The position numbers and the translations under genes were made by a program. Shown here one piece after another: positions 24,139 through 38,317 of a DNA stretch of 64,000 bases (within the stretch, counting starts at the first letter, position 1; each line of letters begins with the position of its first letter). Where the stretch lies: the NCBI RefSeq assembly GCF_027533625.1, contig NZ_JAQAGZ010000005.1, positions 248,001 through 312,000 of the forward strand. Direction: 5' to 3'. Origin of the DNA: Paenibacillus gyeongsangnamensis (GTDB lineage Bacteria; Bacillota; Bacilli; Paenibacillales; NBRC-103111). A model generated the notes under the pieces. It saw nothing but the letters and a program-made list of their open reading frames with translations, was not told the origin of the DNA and made no database searches.

Positions 24139-25425
24139 ATGACGGAACAGTTGGATAGAGAAGCGCTTCGGGCGTGGTACGAAGGCCATCTTATTCAGGA
24201 ATTGCTTCCTTTCTGGATGAGAGCGCTCGATGAGCGGCATGGCGGCGTGTATACCTGCTTTACGAATACGGGAAGTGAGCTGCTGAGCACGGACAAATAT
24301 ACTTGGTCGCAGGGCCGGTTCATCTGGCTGTGGTCCCGGATTGCCGACCTGTGCGGGAGGAAGGTGCTGTCCGGCGATGCGGAAAGCTTCTTGGAGCAGG
24401 CCGGTAAGACGGTCGATTTCTTGAAACGGCACGCCATGCTGGACAACGGCAACTGCGCCTTTCTGCTGACGGAGGAAGGGGCGAAGAAGGAGAGCATCCC
24501 CGGTCAAGGCTACGATACGAGCTTCTACGCGGACTGCTTCGTGGTCCTCGGCTTCTCGGAGTATGCGAGGGTCAGCGGGCGGGCCGATATCGCGGAGGAT
24601 GCGCTCCGGTTGTATGACCGGATTCGCGGCCGATTGCAGAGCGGTCATGTCCGCAGCGAGCCGTATCCGATCCCGGAAGGCATGGATTCCCATTCGGTCT
24701 CGATGATTATGCTGAATTGTTCCCAGCAGCTCATGGATGCCCTGCAGTCGCTTGGCCATCCGGACGAAAGCCGGGTCCGGTCGGATTGTCTCGCTTATGC
24801 GGAGCGGATTCTCCGGCATTTCCTTCAGCCGGACGGCCAAGTAGCAGAGCTGGTGTCGAAGGAGGAGAGGGCGCAGGATACGTTGTTATGCCGTCATGTG
24901 AATCCAGGGCATACGCTGGAGAGCATGTGGTTCGTTATCGCAGCGGCGGAGCGACTGAATCGGCGGGATCTGATCGCTGAGGCGCTCCCGGCGGTGAAGC
25001 GGGCGTTCGAGCTTGGATGGGATGCCGCCGAAGGAGGCTTGCTGCGGTTCGTCGACCGGGAGGGCGGCGAGCCTCGAGGCCTTCGGACGGGTGATCCGTA
25101 TGAGCGGCTGATCCTGGACACCTGGGATACGAAGCTGTGGTGGCCGCATTCGGAGGCGCTGTACAGCACGCTGCTCGCCTACGAGCACTCGGGCGATCCG
25201 GCGTTTCTGTCGATGTACAGTCAGGCGCACGATTATGTCTTCCGTACGTTCCCGAACCCGGACCGGACGGTCGGCGAATGGATTCAAATCCGCGACCGCA
25301 GCGGACGGCCGCTGAATAAGGTCGTGGCGCTGCCGGTAAAGGACCCTTTTCATATTATTCGGAACGTGCTGCTGATCCTGGAGCTGTTACCCAGTGAAGG
25401 CATCGTCCGGCCGGAGGTCATCTGA
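24139..25425 (+). CDS. AGE-family epimerase/isomerase (N-acylglucosamine 2-epimerase-like)
   Basis: This 428-residue (alpha/alpha)6-barrel protein belongs to the AGE superfamily: HGGVYTCFTNTG, KYTWSQGRFIWLWSRI and TWDTKLWWPHSEALYSTLLAY carry the Arg, His and Glu positions of the barrel active site. Family members interconvert N-acetylglucosamine and N-acetylmannosamine or related aldose/ketose pairs. The ATG at 24139 follows AAAGGGAGGGAG; a start at 24103 is unsupported. Next to nagA and nagB, the natural guess is conversion of a ManNAc-type sugar to GlcNAc, but aldose-ketose activity cannot be excluded. Confidence 0.85.
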   Translation: MTEQLDREALRAWYEGHLIQELLPFWMRALDERHGGVYTCFTNTGSELLSTDKYTWSQGRFIWLWSRIADLCGRKVLSGDAESFLEQAGKTVDFLKRHAMLDNGNCAFLLTEEGAKKESIPGQGYDTSFYADCFVVLGFSEYARVSGRADIAEDALRLYDRIRGRLQSGHVRSEPYPIPEGMDSHSVSMIMLNCSQQLMDALQSLGHPDESRVRSDCLAYAERILRHFLQPDGQVAELVSKEERAQDTLLCRHVNPGHTLESMWFVIAAAERLNRRDLIAEALPAVKRAFELGWDAAEGGLLRFVDREGGEPRGLRTGDPYERLILDTWDTKLWWPHSEALYSTLLAYEHSGDPAFLSMYSQAHDYVFRTFPNPDRTVGEWIQIRDRSGRPLNKVVALPVKDPFHIIRNVLLILELLPSEGIVRPEVI

Positions 25426-25428
25426 CGT

Positions 25429-26631
25429 ATGGAACCGCAATTACTGCTTGGCTCGGCCAAAATGGACATTACTCCGCCTCACCCTGTGCCGCTGGCCGGA
25501 TTCGCTCATCGTGCCGGAAGCTTCGAATCGGTCGCACAGCCGCTCTACGCCAGAATTCATTGCTTCGGGCAGAGCGACCGGGAGGGCCAGAGCACCGGCG
25601 CGCTGTTCGTCTCCGCGGATCTCATCTGGTGGGGGACCGATCTTGTCCTGCAGCTTAGGCCTAAGCTGCAGGAGCGCTTCGGCTTCGAAACGGTGCTGCT
25701 GCACGCTACGCATACGCATTCGGGACCGCAAACGAGCGGCAGTCTGGCGGATTCCCTCGGACTGAAGGACGAAGCGTATTTGGCCTATCTGGAGGAGCGG
25801 CTGATCGAAGGCATCGAACGGGCGCTGGTGGATAAGGAGCCCGTTACGGTAGAGAAGGGCGGCGAGACTTGCACGATCGGCGTGAATCGAAGGCTGGAAG
25901 CGGGAGGGGCCATCGTCATGGCACCGAATGAAGCCGGCCCGGTGGACCCGGAGGTGACCGTGATCCGGTTCCGGAAGCGAAGCGGGGAAACGAAAGCCGT
26001 GTTCGTTCACTATACGTGCCACCCGACGACGACGGACGACAACGCGGTATCATCGGAGTTCCCGGGTGCCGCGCTGGACCGGATCGAGCACGCGCTGGGA
26101 GGAGAAGCTATAGGTGCTTACCTGCAGGGCTGCTGCGGCGATATTCGTCCTTACCTCGCGGAGGATGGGCAATTCTACAAGGGACACCGTGCAGAGGTGG
26201 AACGGTTCGGCTGGCAACTCAGTGACGCGGTGCTGCGCGCGCTTGAGCAGCCGATGACCGTGCTGGCGCCGGCTGCGCTTCGCAGCCGAAGCTTCGCCGT
26301 CGAGCTTCCCTTTCGCGATCCGTCCTCCCGGACCGGCGGGGCTCTGGAGATAACCGGGGTGCAGCTGGCGGAAGGGTTAATCTTGCTGACGTTTAATGCG
26401 GAGATGGTGGCGGACTACGGATTGTTCGTCAAGCAGGCTTCCGAAGGGAGTATCCTCCCGCTGGCTTATACGAACGGTATGCTTGGTTACGTCCCTACCC
26501 GGGAAATGCTGGCCCAGGGAGGGTATGAGGCAGAAGGCTCGGTTCCTTTCTTCCGTTTGCCGGCTCCGTTTGATCCGTCGGTGGAGGAAAGGATTCGCAA
26601 GGCAGTTCAACAATACATGAATACGAGGTGA
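25429..26631 (+). CDS. Neutral/alkaline ceramidase-like amidohydrolase
   Basis: This 400-residue protein begins LLGSAKMDITPP, followed by LLHATHTHSGPQTSG and VHYTCHPTT, the histidine-rich zinc-site motifs of the neutral/alkaline non-lysosomal ceramidase N-terminal domain. It has no signal peptide and lacks the C-terminal domain of true ceramidases, so it acts inside the cell. The fold supports hydrolysis of an N-acyl amide. Sitting between an epimerase and nagB, it could N-deacylate an unusual acyl-amino sugar; that role is inference. It starts three bases after the previous stop. Confidence 0.8.
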   Translation: MEPQLLLGSAKMDITPPHPVPLAGFAHRAGSFESVAQPLYARIHCFGQSDREGQSTGALFVSADLIWWGTDLVLQLRPKLQERFGFETVLLHATHTHSGPQTSGSLADSLGLKDEAYLAYLEERLIEGIERALVDKEPVTVEKGGETCTIGVNRRLEAGGAIVMAPNEAGPVDPEVTVIRFRKRSGETKAVFVHYTCHPTTTDDNAVSSEFPGAALDRIEHALGGEAIGAYLQGCCGDIRPYLAEDGQFYKGHRAEVERFGWQLSDAVLRALEQPMTVLAPAALRSRSFAVELPFRDPSSRTGGALEITGVQLAEGLILLTFNAEMVADYGLFVKQASEGSILPLAYTNGMLGYVPTREMLAQGGYEAEGSVPFFRLPAPFDPSVEERIRKAVQQYMNTR

Positions 26632-26639
26632 TCTTTTCG

Positions 26640-27416
26640 ATGACGAAGAAAGCAGCAGAGCCGGTCCGGAAGGACAAGGTTGATCAATTGAACGTGGAAG
26701 TATACGCAAACCGCAGCGAGTTGGGCGCGGCGGCCGGATCCGATGTCGCTGGCAAGATGAAGGAGCTGCTCGGCCGGCAGGACCGGGTTCGTATGGTATT
26801 CGCGGCCGCCCCGTCGCAGAACGAATTTTTAAGCACGCTTAAGGCCGTCCCGGAGATCGATTGGTCCAGAGTTACCGCCTTTCACATGGACGAATATATC
26901 GGGCTGCCGGCGGATGCCCCGCAGCGCTTCGGCACGTTCCTGTGCCGCGGCTTATTCGACGAGGTGAAGCCGGGGGAGGTTCACCTGATCGACAGTTCGA
27001 ACGACATTGAAGCGGAGGCCAAGCGTTACGCCGGGCTGATTCAAGAAGCGCCGATCGATATCGTCTGTCTCGGGATCGGCGAGAACGGACATCTGGCGTT
27101 TAACGATCCGCCGGTGGCTGATTTTGAAGACCGGGCGCTCGTGAAGAGCGTCGAGCTCGATCTGGCCTGCCGGCAGCAGCAGGTCAACGACGGCTGCTTC
27201 GCCGCCCTGGAGGAGGTGCCGACCCATGCGCTGACGCTGACGATTCCGGCGCTCATGGCCGGAGCCCATTTATACTGCATGGTTCCGGGTCTGACTAAAA
27301 CCGCCGCCGTGCGCCGCACCCTGAACGGCTCGATCTCGACGGAATGCCCTTCCACGGCGCTTCGCAGACACAGCCATTGCACGCTTTACGCGGATCGGGA
27401 TTCTTACGGCGAATGA
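26640..27416 (+). CDS. nagB: Glucosamine-6-phosphate deaminase
   Basis: The protein converts glucosamine-6-phosphate to fructose-6-phosphate and ammonia. AFHMDEYIGLP carries the Asp base, and CLGIGENGHLAFNDPP the conserved phosphate/active-site loop. Length is 258 residues, near the usual 240-265. The ATG at 26640 is preferred: GAGGTGAT precedes it, whereas the GTG at 26628 overlaps the previous gene and adds four residues. It feeds amino-sugar carbon into glycolysis together with nagA directly downstream. Confidence 0.92.
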   Translation: MTKKAAEPVRKDKVDQLNVEVYANRSELGAAAGSDVAGKMKELLGRQDRVRMVFAAAPSQNEFLSTLKAVPEIDWSRVTAFHMDEYIGLPADAPQRFGTFLCRGLFDEVKPGEVHLIDSSNDIEAEAKRYAGLIQEAPIDIVCLGIGENGHLAFNDPPVADFEDRALVKSVELDLACRQQQVNDGCFAALEEVPTHALTLTIPALMAGAHLYCMVPGLTKTAAVRRTLNGSISTECPSTALRRHSHCTLYADRDSYGE

Positions 27417-27434
27417 AGTTAGGAGATGGAGAGC

Positions 27435-28595
27435 ATGCAGGAGAAAGTAACGGTGATCACCGGAATTCATTATAGAACGGAACAATCCGTTTCATTATAT
27501 TTGGAAGACGGACGGATCAAGGAGATCGTGCCCCTGCCTGCGGAGAGAAGCGGTTCCGCTCTCCCTTGGATCGGTCCGGGACTGGTGGACCTTCAGATCA
27601 ACGGGTACGGCGGCGCCGACTTCAACACGATTCCTCTGCCGGAGGGGACGGTCGAGCGGGCGACCCGCGCTTTATGGCAGGAAGGGGTCACCTCGTATTA
27701 TCCGACGGTGATCACCAACGGCGATGAAGAGATTGAGCAGGCGCTTCGCACGATAGCCCGGGCCTGCGCATCGGATCGTGTATCCGCGGCTGCCGTGGCG
27801 GGCATTCATCTGGAGGGGCCGTTCATTTCGTGCGAGGACGGCCCTCGGGGCGCCCACAGCGCAAGCTATGTGAAAGCGCCGGATTGGGAGCTGTTTGAGC
27901 GGTGGCAGGAGGCGGCGGAGGGACGCATTCGGATCGTTACGCTGTCTCCCGAATGGCCGGATGCCGTCCGATTCATTGAACGCTGCGCCGCGCAAGGCGT
28001 TACGGTATCGATCGGCCACACGTCGGCGACGGAGGAGCAAATCGCAGAAGCGGTGCAGGCCGGGGCGCGCATGTCGACCCATCTGGGCAACGGCGCGCAT
28101 CTGGCCTTGCCCCGTCATCCGAATTATATATGGAGCCAGCTGGCTCAGGACGGACTATCCGCCTGCGTCATTGCAGACGGCTTTCATTTGCCGGACCCGG
28201 TGCTCAAGGTCGTGTTCCGAACGAAGGGCGAGCGGGCGATGATCGTCAGCGACGCCGTGTATCTCAGCGGCATGGCGCCAGGCGCCTACGAGAGCCACAT
28301 CGGCGGCAAGGTCGTGCTGACCCCGGAGGGGCGGCTTCATCTGGCGGAGAACCCCAGCCTGCTGGCCGGTTCGGTTCAGCTGCTGCCGTCCGGCATTCAT
28401 CATCTCGCGAGCCGCGGCCTGGCCTCATTCGCGGAAGCTTGGGAGATGGCGTCGGTGCGCCCCTCCGCGTTCATGGGGCTGACTGCGCAGCGGGGGCTGG
28501 AGGTTGGTGCGGCGGCCGATCTGGTCCTGTTTGACCGAGACGATCAAGGAATTTCGATCCGGCACACGTATAAGGCAGGGCAGAAAGTATTTTGA
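27435..28595 (+). CDS. nagA: N-acetylglucosamine-6-phosphate deacetylase
   Basis: The 386-residue amidohydrolase removes acetate from GlcNAc-6-phosphate. It has GPGLVDLQINGYGG, HLEGPFISCEDGPRGAH with the metal Glu, the GHTSAT histidine and IVSDAV with the catalytic Asp. The usual THLFNAM motif is THLGNGAH here, a variant that could reflect a different acyl group or sugar. The ATG at 27435 has AGGAG nine bases upstream; the ATG at 27426 would be on top of it. Order nagB-nagA, 18 bp apart. Confidence 0.9.
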   Translation: MQEKVTVITGIHYRTEQSVSLYLEDGRIKEIVPLPAERSGSALPWIGPGLVDLQINGYGGADFNTIPLPEGTVERATRALWQEGVTSYYPTVITNGDEEIEQALRTIARACASDRVSAAAVAGIHLEGPFISCEDGPRGAHSASYVKAPDWELFERWQEAAEGRIRIVTLSPEWPDAVRFIERCAAQGVTVSIGHTSATEEQIAEAVQAGARMSTHLGNGAHLALPRHPNYIWSQLAQDGLSACVIADGFHLPDPVLKVVFRTKGERAMIVSDAVYLSGMAPGAYESHIGGKVVLTPEGRLHLAENPSLLAGSVQLLPSGIHHLASRGLASFAEAWEMASVRPSAFMGLTAQRGLEVGAAADLVLFDRDDQGISIRHTYKAGQKVF

Positions 28596-28632
28596 CGGGA
28601 TTCCGATTCCGAAAAAAGGAGCGTGACATGGG

Positions 28633-29400
28633 ATGGAAGCGGCAAAGGCCGGCGTGATGACGCAATATTTTCATAAAATCATACAGCATCTGGAGGTTCT
28701 CCATCAGGAGGAGCAGCATCCGGTCCGGGCGGCGGCCCGGATGCTGGCTGACCATATCAAGCAGGACCGGCTGGTTTACGCCTACGGGCCGGGCGGGCAT
28801 TCGAATCTGGGCTCGCAGGAAATCTTTTTCCGCGCCGGAGGGCTGATGCATATCAGCGCCATACTGGACGAAGGCACGCTGCTCAGCGGAGGCGCCTTGA
28901 GGTCGATGGCGATGGAGCGGACGCCGGGCTACGGGCGAATCGTCCTGGACGATTACGGTCTGGGCGAAGGCGATCTGCTGATCCTCATCAACGCTTACGG
29001 CATCAATGCGGCGCTGATCGATGCGGCTTTGGAAGCCAAGGCCAGAGGGGTGAAGACGATCGGCGTAACGTCCGTGAGGCACGCGAAGGCGACGCCTCCG
29101 GACCACCCGGCTCGGCATCCCTCCAAGCAGAACCTGTATGAGCTCGTCGATCTTGTGCTCGATAGCCGGATCGAGGTAGGCGACGCCGTGGTAGAGATCG
29201 AAGGGCTGGACCAGCGCGTCGCGGCGATGTCCACGTTCGCCAACGCGTTTTTATTGAACTCGCTTGTGGCTGAAACGGTGGACCTGCTCGTGCAGGAAGG
29301 CGTTCATCCGCCGATCTGGATGAGCGGCAATGCCAGCGGGGGCGACGCCGCCAACGCGCGCTTCATCGAGCGGTTCAAGGGGAGAATCAAGAAGCTGTAG
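28633..29400 (+). CDS. SIS-domain sugar-phosphate-binding protein
   Basis: The 255-residue protein has the SIS (sugar isomerase) fold of the UPF0309 type: VYAYGPGGHSNLGSQEIFFRAGG at about residues 47-70 (two conserved pieces), LLILINAYG and KTIGVTSVRHA. The fold binds phosphosugars in isomerases and regulators. No helix-turn-helix is present, so it is an enzyme-like or accessory protein. As the last gene of the operon, 37 bp after nagA, it may handle the phosphorylated amino sugar. The reaction is unknown. Confidence 0.82.
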   Translation: MEAAKAGVMTQYFHKIIQHLEVLHQEEQHPVRAAARMLADHIKQDRLVYAYGPGGHSNLGSQEIFFRAGGLMHISAILDEGTLLSGGALRSMAMERTPGYGRIVLDDYGLGEGDLLILINAYGINAALIDAALEAKARGVKTIGVTSVRHAKATPPDHPARHPSKQNLYELVDLVLDSRIEVGDAVVEIEGLDQRVAAMSTFANAFLLNSLVAETVDLLVQEGVHPPIWMSGNASGGDAANARFIERFKGRIKKL

Positions 29401-29445
29401 CCGGAAGAGAGAGTCTCTGAGGGAAAGCGCTGGGATAAACGGATT

Positions 29446-29480
29446 AGAGGCGGATGAGAAATCATCGGTCTCTTTTTTTG
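29446..29480 (+). terminator. Intrinsic terminator of the amino-sugar operon
   Basis: AGAGGCGGATGA pairs with TCATCGGTCTCT (one mismatch, one G-U) around a GAAA loop, followed by TTTTTTTG. Confidence 0.8.
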
Positions 29481-29512
29481 TCCGTAGAAATCGTTCCAGC
29501 TCCTCTGTTGCC

Positions 29513-29945
29513 CGGTTTACAGGCTATAGTGACCCTAGGTTCCTTTGTACTGAACCCGGGTTCACTAGATCCAGGGATTCCGCCGGTTTACAGGCAACAG
29601 TTACCTTGCGTTCTCTACTAGTGAATCCGGGTTCGCTAAAAGTACGCTTAAGTTCATTACAGCAGCGTCAAACGATGCACGACCGTCGTTAGTGACCTTA
29701 GGTTCCTTTATACTGAACCCGGGTTCACTAGATCAAGGGATACCGCTGGTGTACAGGCTGTAGTGACCTTGCGTTCTCTACTAATGAACCTGGTTTCGCT
29801 AAAAGTACGCTCAAGTTCATTACAGCAGCGTCAAACGATGCACGACCGTCGTTAATGACCTTAGGTTCCTTTGTACTGAACCTGGGTTCACAAGATCCAG
29901 GAATTCCACCGGTTTACAGGCAACAGTGGCCTTGCAATCCCTACT
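29513..29945 (+). repeat. 163-bp tandem array 1
   Basis: About 2.6 units with an exact 163-bp period: GAACCCGGGTTCAC-type cores start at 29552, 29715 and 29878, and AGTTCATTACAGCAGCGTCA starts at 29651 and 29814. Each unit holds several TAGTGAACC/GGTTCACTA-like dyads. It is related, in inverted orientation, to the array at 48045-48700. It is not coding, because the period is not a multiple of three. It fills the gap from the operon terminator to the permease fragment. Confidence 0.9.
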
Positions 29946-30009
29946 AACTACTGAATGGCGATACCCTCCCAAATGCCCATCTCAAGCGCACAAGTCCCAC
30001 AGGTCGCCA

Positions 30010-30243
30010 CTGTACGATTTCACACGGTACCCGCTGGAGATCTTTCATCCGGTGCTGCGGGGGCTGCTGACCTATGTCATTCCGTATGCGCTCGGCAGCT
30101 TCTTCCCTGCCGCTTATTTGCTGCGCCCGCATCAATACGATTGGGCGGCTTGGGTGGTGCCGGTATCGGCGGTCGGCATCATAGCCATCGCTTATTGGAT
30201 TTGGGCGCAGGGGCTGCGGCGCTATTCCAGCGTGGCGGGATGA
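30010..30243 (+). pseudogene. ABC-2 type permease, C-terminal fragment
   Basis: The stretch FTRYPLEIFHPVLRGLLTYVIP, then FFPAAYLL and a final hydrophobic helix ending GLRRYSSVAG matches the end of DUF990/ABC-2 export permeases of about 260 residues. Only the last 75-80 residues remain. The sequence to the left is the 163-bp repeat array, so the array borders or replaced the missing part. No start signal is present. Confidence 0.65.
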
Positions 30244-30248
30244 GGCGG

Positions 30249-31109
30249 TCAGCCGCTTGTACTGCGGTACTGCAGCGGGGTTGCCCCGTATTTCTTCTTG
30301 AAGCTGCGGCAAAAGTATGCGGCATCGGAAAAGCCGGAGGTTTGCGCAATCTCGCTGACAGGCAGAGTGGAGGTGCGGAGGAGGAGGCAGGCCTCTTCCA
30401 GCCTTCTTTTTCCTATATATTCCATGATGGTGCTTCCCGTCGTCTTGCGGAACAATCGGGACACATAGCTCGGAGAGAGATGGACCTCCTCCGCCAGCTT
30501 ATTCAATTGAAACTCCTCGATAAAATGCTCCTCAACCCATTTCATGATTTTCTCGATATGCCGCGTGGACCGGGCGGGTAACGCCTGCTCGGTTGGGACG
30601 GACTGAATATAGATGCGGGTTTTGAAGTAAGAAAGGAACTGCGCCCAGTAGCCGTAGAAGTGCTCCGTGCGTTCCGGCTCCGGCATCAGCTTCAGCGTCT
30701 CATGGAACAAGCCGAACAGACTGCGAAGATCCGCATCCTGCCGTTCGTCCAGGCGGAAAACCTGGTCGTTCGGCTTCTGTTCCGCGAGGGTCGCGACGAA
30801 CTGATGCAGCGTGGGAAACAGCCGGGCGAACCGGTCGCTATCCTGCAGTCTGACTTTCAGAACGGTTCTGGCATAAGGGAAGTCCATATGCAAAAAGTGC
30901 TCTTGGAACGGCTGATAAAACATCAGCATAGGGGGTTCGATCCGGTAATAGCGGTCATTCAGGACAAGCTGCCCCGAGCCTTCGTGAATGTATAGAAATT
31001 CGATGCCGTCATGGGCATGAAAGTACTCGCGAGGCCTTATCGTCTCCCTGACGTTATGGGCCAGGTGAAACCTTTTCAACCAAGGCAAGGGGGTTACCCG
31101 GGACATCAT
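30249..31109 (-). CDS. AraC-family transcriptional regulator
   Basis: The 286-residue protein has an N-terminal cupin sensing domain (HAHDGIEFLYIHEGSGQLVL at about residues 32-51) and a C-terminal AraC domain with both helix-turn-helix units (LNKLAEEVHLSPSYVSRLFRK and VSEIAQTSGFSDAAYFCRSFKK, each slightly over one conserved block). Such proteins usually activate a sugar-utilisation gene. The start ATG at 31109 has AGGAGGTGTA directly upstream; the frame to 31145 is not needed. A perfect cre site lies about 95 bp upstream, so CcpA control is likely. No target gene is obvious nearby. Confidence 0.88.
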   Translation of the reverse strand: MMSRVTPLPWLKRFHLAHNVRETIRPREYFHAHDGIEFLYIHEGSGQLVLNDRYYRIEPPMLMFYQPFQEHFLHMDFPYARTVLKVRLQDSDRFARLFPTLHQFVATLAEQKPNDQVFRLDERQDADLRSLFGLFHETLKLMPEPERTEHFYGYWAQFLSYFKTRIYIQSVPTEQALPARSTRHIEKIMKWVEEHFIEEFQLNKLAEEVHLSPSYVSRLFRKTTGSTIMEYIGKRRLEEACLLLRTSTLPVSEIAQTSGFSDAAYFCRSFKKKYGATPLQYRSTSG

Positions 31110-31202
31110 TACACCTCCTAAATAACGGAATGGAAACGCATTCAATGTAATTTATTGTAGCATATCAAATATTGTAACGTCACATCGAGGGAACAGATTG
31201 AT

Positions 31203-31216
31203 TGTAAACGCTATCA
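31203..31216 (-). promoter_or_regulatory. cre site (CcpA operator) upstream of the araC-type gene
   Basis: TGTAAACGCTATCA matches the cre consensus TGWAANCGNTNWCA at every position. A weaker relative (TGGAAACGCATTCA) lies at about 31130-31143, closer to the start. Confidence 0.7.
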
Positions 31217-31339
31217 TGAAAAGGACATTTCAGTCCAATTTCATCAAAACCTTCTTCAATCGGAGCCATGCTACAATGTGGGATGAGCTCAGGTTATGCG
31301 AAGTCGTGTAAGGGAGGTAGACGGGTAGACGCCTGAGCC

Positions 31340-31525
31340 ATGCTGCTCAAGGAAGGACAAGCCGTTTATGGCAGCAAAGGGAAAGCGTACGGTCCTTTCG
31401 CCGGCCGGGTGGTTCAGATGACCCGGCCAACCGGGGACAAGCACCGCAGCAAACAGCTTATTCTAAACTGCGACCAATCCAAAGAAGCGAAAGGTGGTTT
31501 CCATACGGAACAAATAAGAATCTAA
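31340..31525 (+). CDS. Small basic hypothetical protein, 61 aa
   Basis: The frame from the ATG at 31340 begins MLLKEGQAVYGSKGKAYGPF and looks like ordinary protein: Gly/Lys-rich, with a GRVVQMTRP strand that recalls a small beta-barrel. GGGAGGTAGACGGG lies some 20 bases before the start, rather far, so the start is uncertain. No family recognised. No terminator separates it from the next small gene. Confidence 0.45.
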   Translation: MLLKEGQAVYGSKGKAYGPFAGRVVQMTRPTGDKHRSKQLILNCDQSKEAKGGFHTEQIRI

Positions 31526-31610
31526 CGCATCTTTATCCTCTGTCTAAAGTCTATTCCCGCTGCCCATACTGGAAGGTAGGAAGAAAACGGATGAGAGGGG
31601 ATGGGGTACG

Positions 31611-31859
31611 ATGTTATCCGTGCATTGGCGGCTCGCCGAATTGTGGACGCTTCAGCAGCAGCGGGAGTTGACGGAGGACGAGACATCCGAAATGTCGGCC
31701 TGTCTGCATTATAATGCGATCTATGCCCGCAAGCTGGCCGGTTTGTACAATCTTTCGCTGGCCGCTTCCATAACGGCGGATACGGAATGGCAGCACCGCA
31801 TTTGCGAGCAGATTGAGAAATTGGAAGGGCAAGGGGTGCAATATCCCGAGTTCCGTTAA
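31611..31859 (+). CDS. Conserved small helical protein, 82 aa
   Basis: The product MLSVHWRLAELWTLQQQREL... is predicted all-helical, with an ELTEDE turn, YNAIYARKLAGLYNLSLAAS and TEWQHRICEQIEKLE. I associate this pattern with a small protein common in Paenibacillus genomes, of unknown function. GAGAGGGGATGGGG lies just before the ATG, and an intrinsic terminator follows the stop. Confidence 0.7.
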   Translation: MLSVHWRLAELWTLQQQRELTEDETSEMSACLHYNAIYARKLAGLYNLSLAASITADTEWQHRICEQIEKLEGQGVQYPEFR

Positions 31860-31868
31860 ATATGTCAA

Positions 31869-31918
31869 GAACAGCAGTCGGGGCGATGAGGCTTTTCATC
31901 GTCCCGGCTGTTTTTTGT
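31869..31918 (+). terminator. Intrinsic terminator
   Basis: AACAGC-AG-TCGGGGCGATGA pairs with TCATCGTCCCGGCTGTT, with T residues after. The interval 31919-32250 holds no gene I can support. A 58-codon frame from 32065 is considered and rejected below. Confidence 0.85.
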
Positions 31919-32250
31919 TTGATCCTGGTCCCTCCTTCGGCAATTTATTTTCGCTATAAAAATGTCAAAAGGGTGTTTAATCTTCCCGATTCGGTGGTAA
32001 ATAGGAAGGAAATCTGTCTTCTACCGGAATTTGAAATCGGTGGGGACACGGTGCAGGGGGCAGCATGATTATGCAGCCGCTTGCAAAGACGATGCCGTTC
32101 ACTACAACCGGCAAGAAGTCGTGGTTTATCGGTATTGAATTACAGTGCCGGCTGCATCGGGGCTCCCTCAAAAAAACGAGCCTCGGCAGCTGGTATTCTG
32201 GCGTTGACGGAAAGCGTTTATCCCAGTACACATAGGAAGGACTAAACTCT

Positions 32251-38013
<5,763 letters not shown>

Positions 38014-38019
38014 CGCGAG

Positions 38020-38062
38020 AACCGCAGGCTGCCGGCGATTGGCCGAGTCTGCGGTTTTTTTG
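38020..38062 (+). terminator. Intrinsic terminator after the hybrid kinase
   Basis: AACCGCAG pairs with CTGCGGTT, with an inner GCCGG/CCGGC-like arm and seven T residues. Confidence 0.85.
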
Positions 38063-38063
38063 G

Positions 38064-38164
38064 TTGATAAAAATTTATAAGTTTTCGTAGCTTATAGCTT
38101 CGCATCAACCTTGGTAAATGCGCTGCTCCTTGTAAGACAAGGACGGTGTAGCCGTTTATCCTGG
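38064..38164 (+). repeat. Palindromic repeat family A, copy 4
   Basis: Starts TTGATAAAAATTTATAAGTT two bases after the T run of the kinase terminator. It has the CCTTGTAAGACAAGG hairpin and ends CGTTTATCCTGG. It makes up a third of the gene-free interval 38014-38317, and the rest shows nothing specific. Confidence 0.9.
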
Positions 38165-38317
38165 CGGCTTTGCAGCCGGCGGGAGGATTGTTGCTGGGTG
38201 CCGGAGGGCACGAGAAAGGAGGCATTTCGACAAATAGCGGTGCGGCGTTCTCTTTTGGTATGATAAGAGCGGATCAACAGGACGAACTGCTATGGGCGGA
38301 ATGGGGCTGTCTAAGAG

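Noticed and set aside
32065..32241. A 58-codon frame before the hybrid kinase, starting after GCAGGGGGCAGC
   Set aside because: Composition is odd, the start signal overlaps ordinary leader sequence, and nothing in it is recognisable. It is left as unassigned leader.
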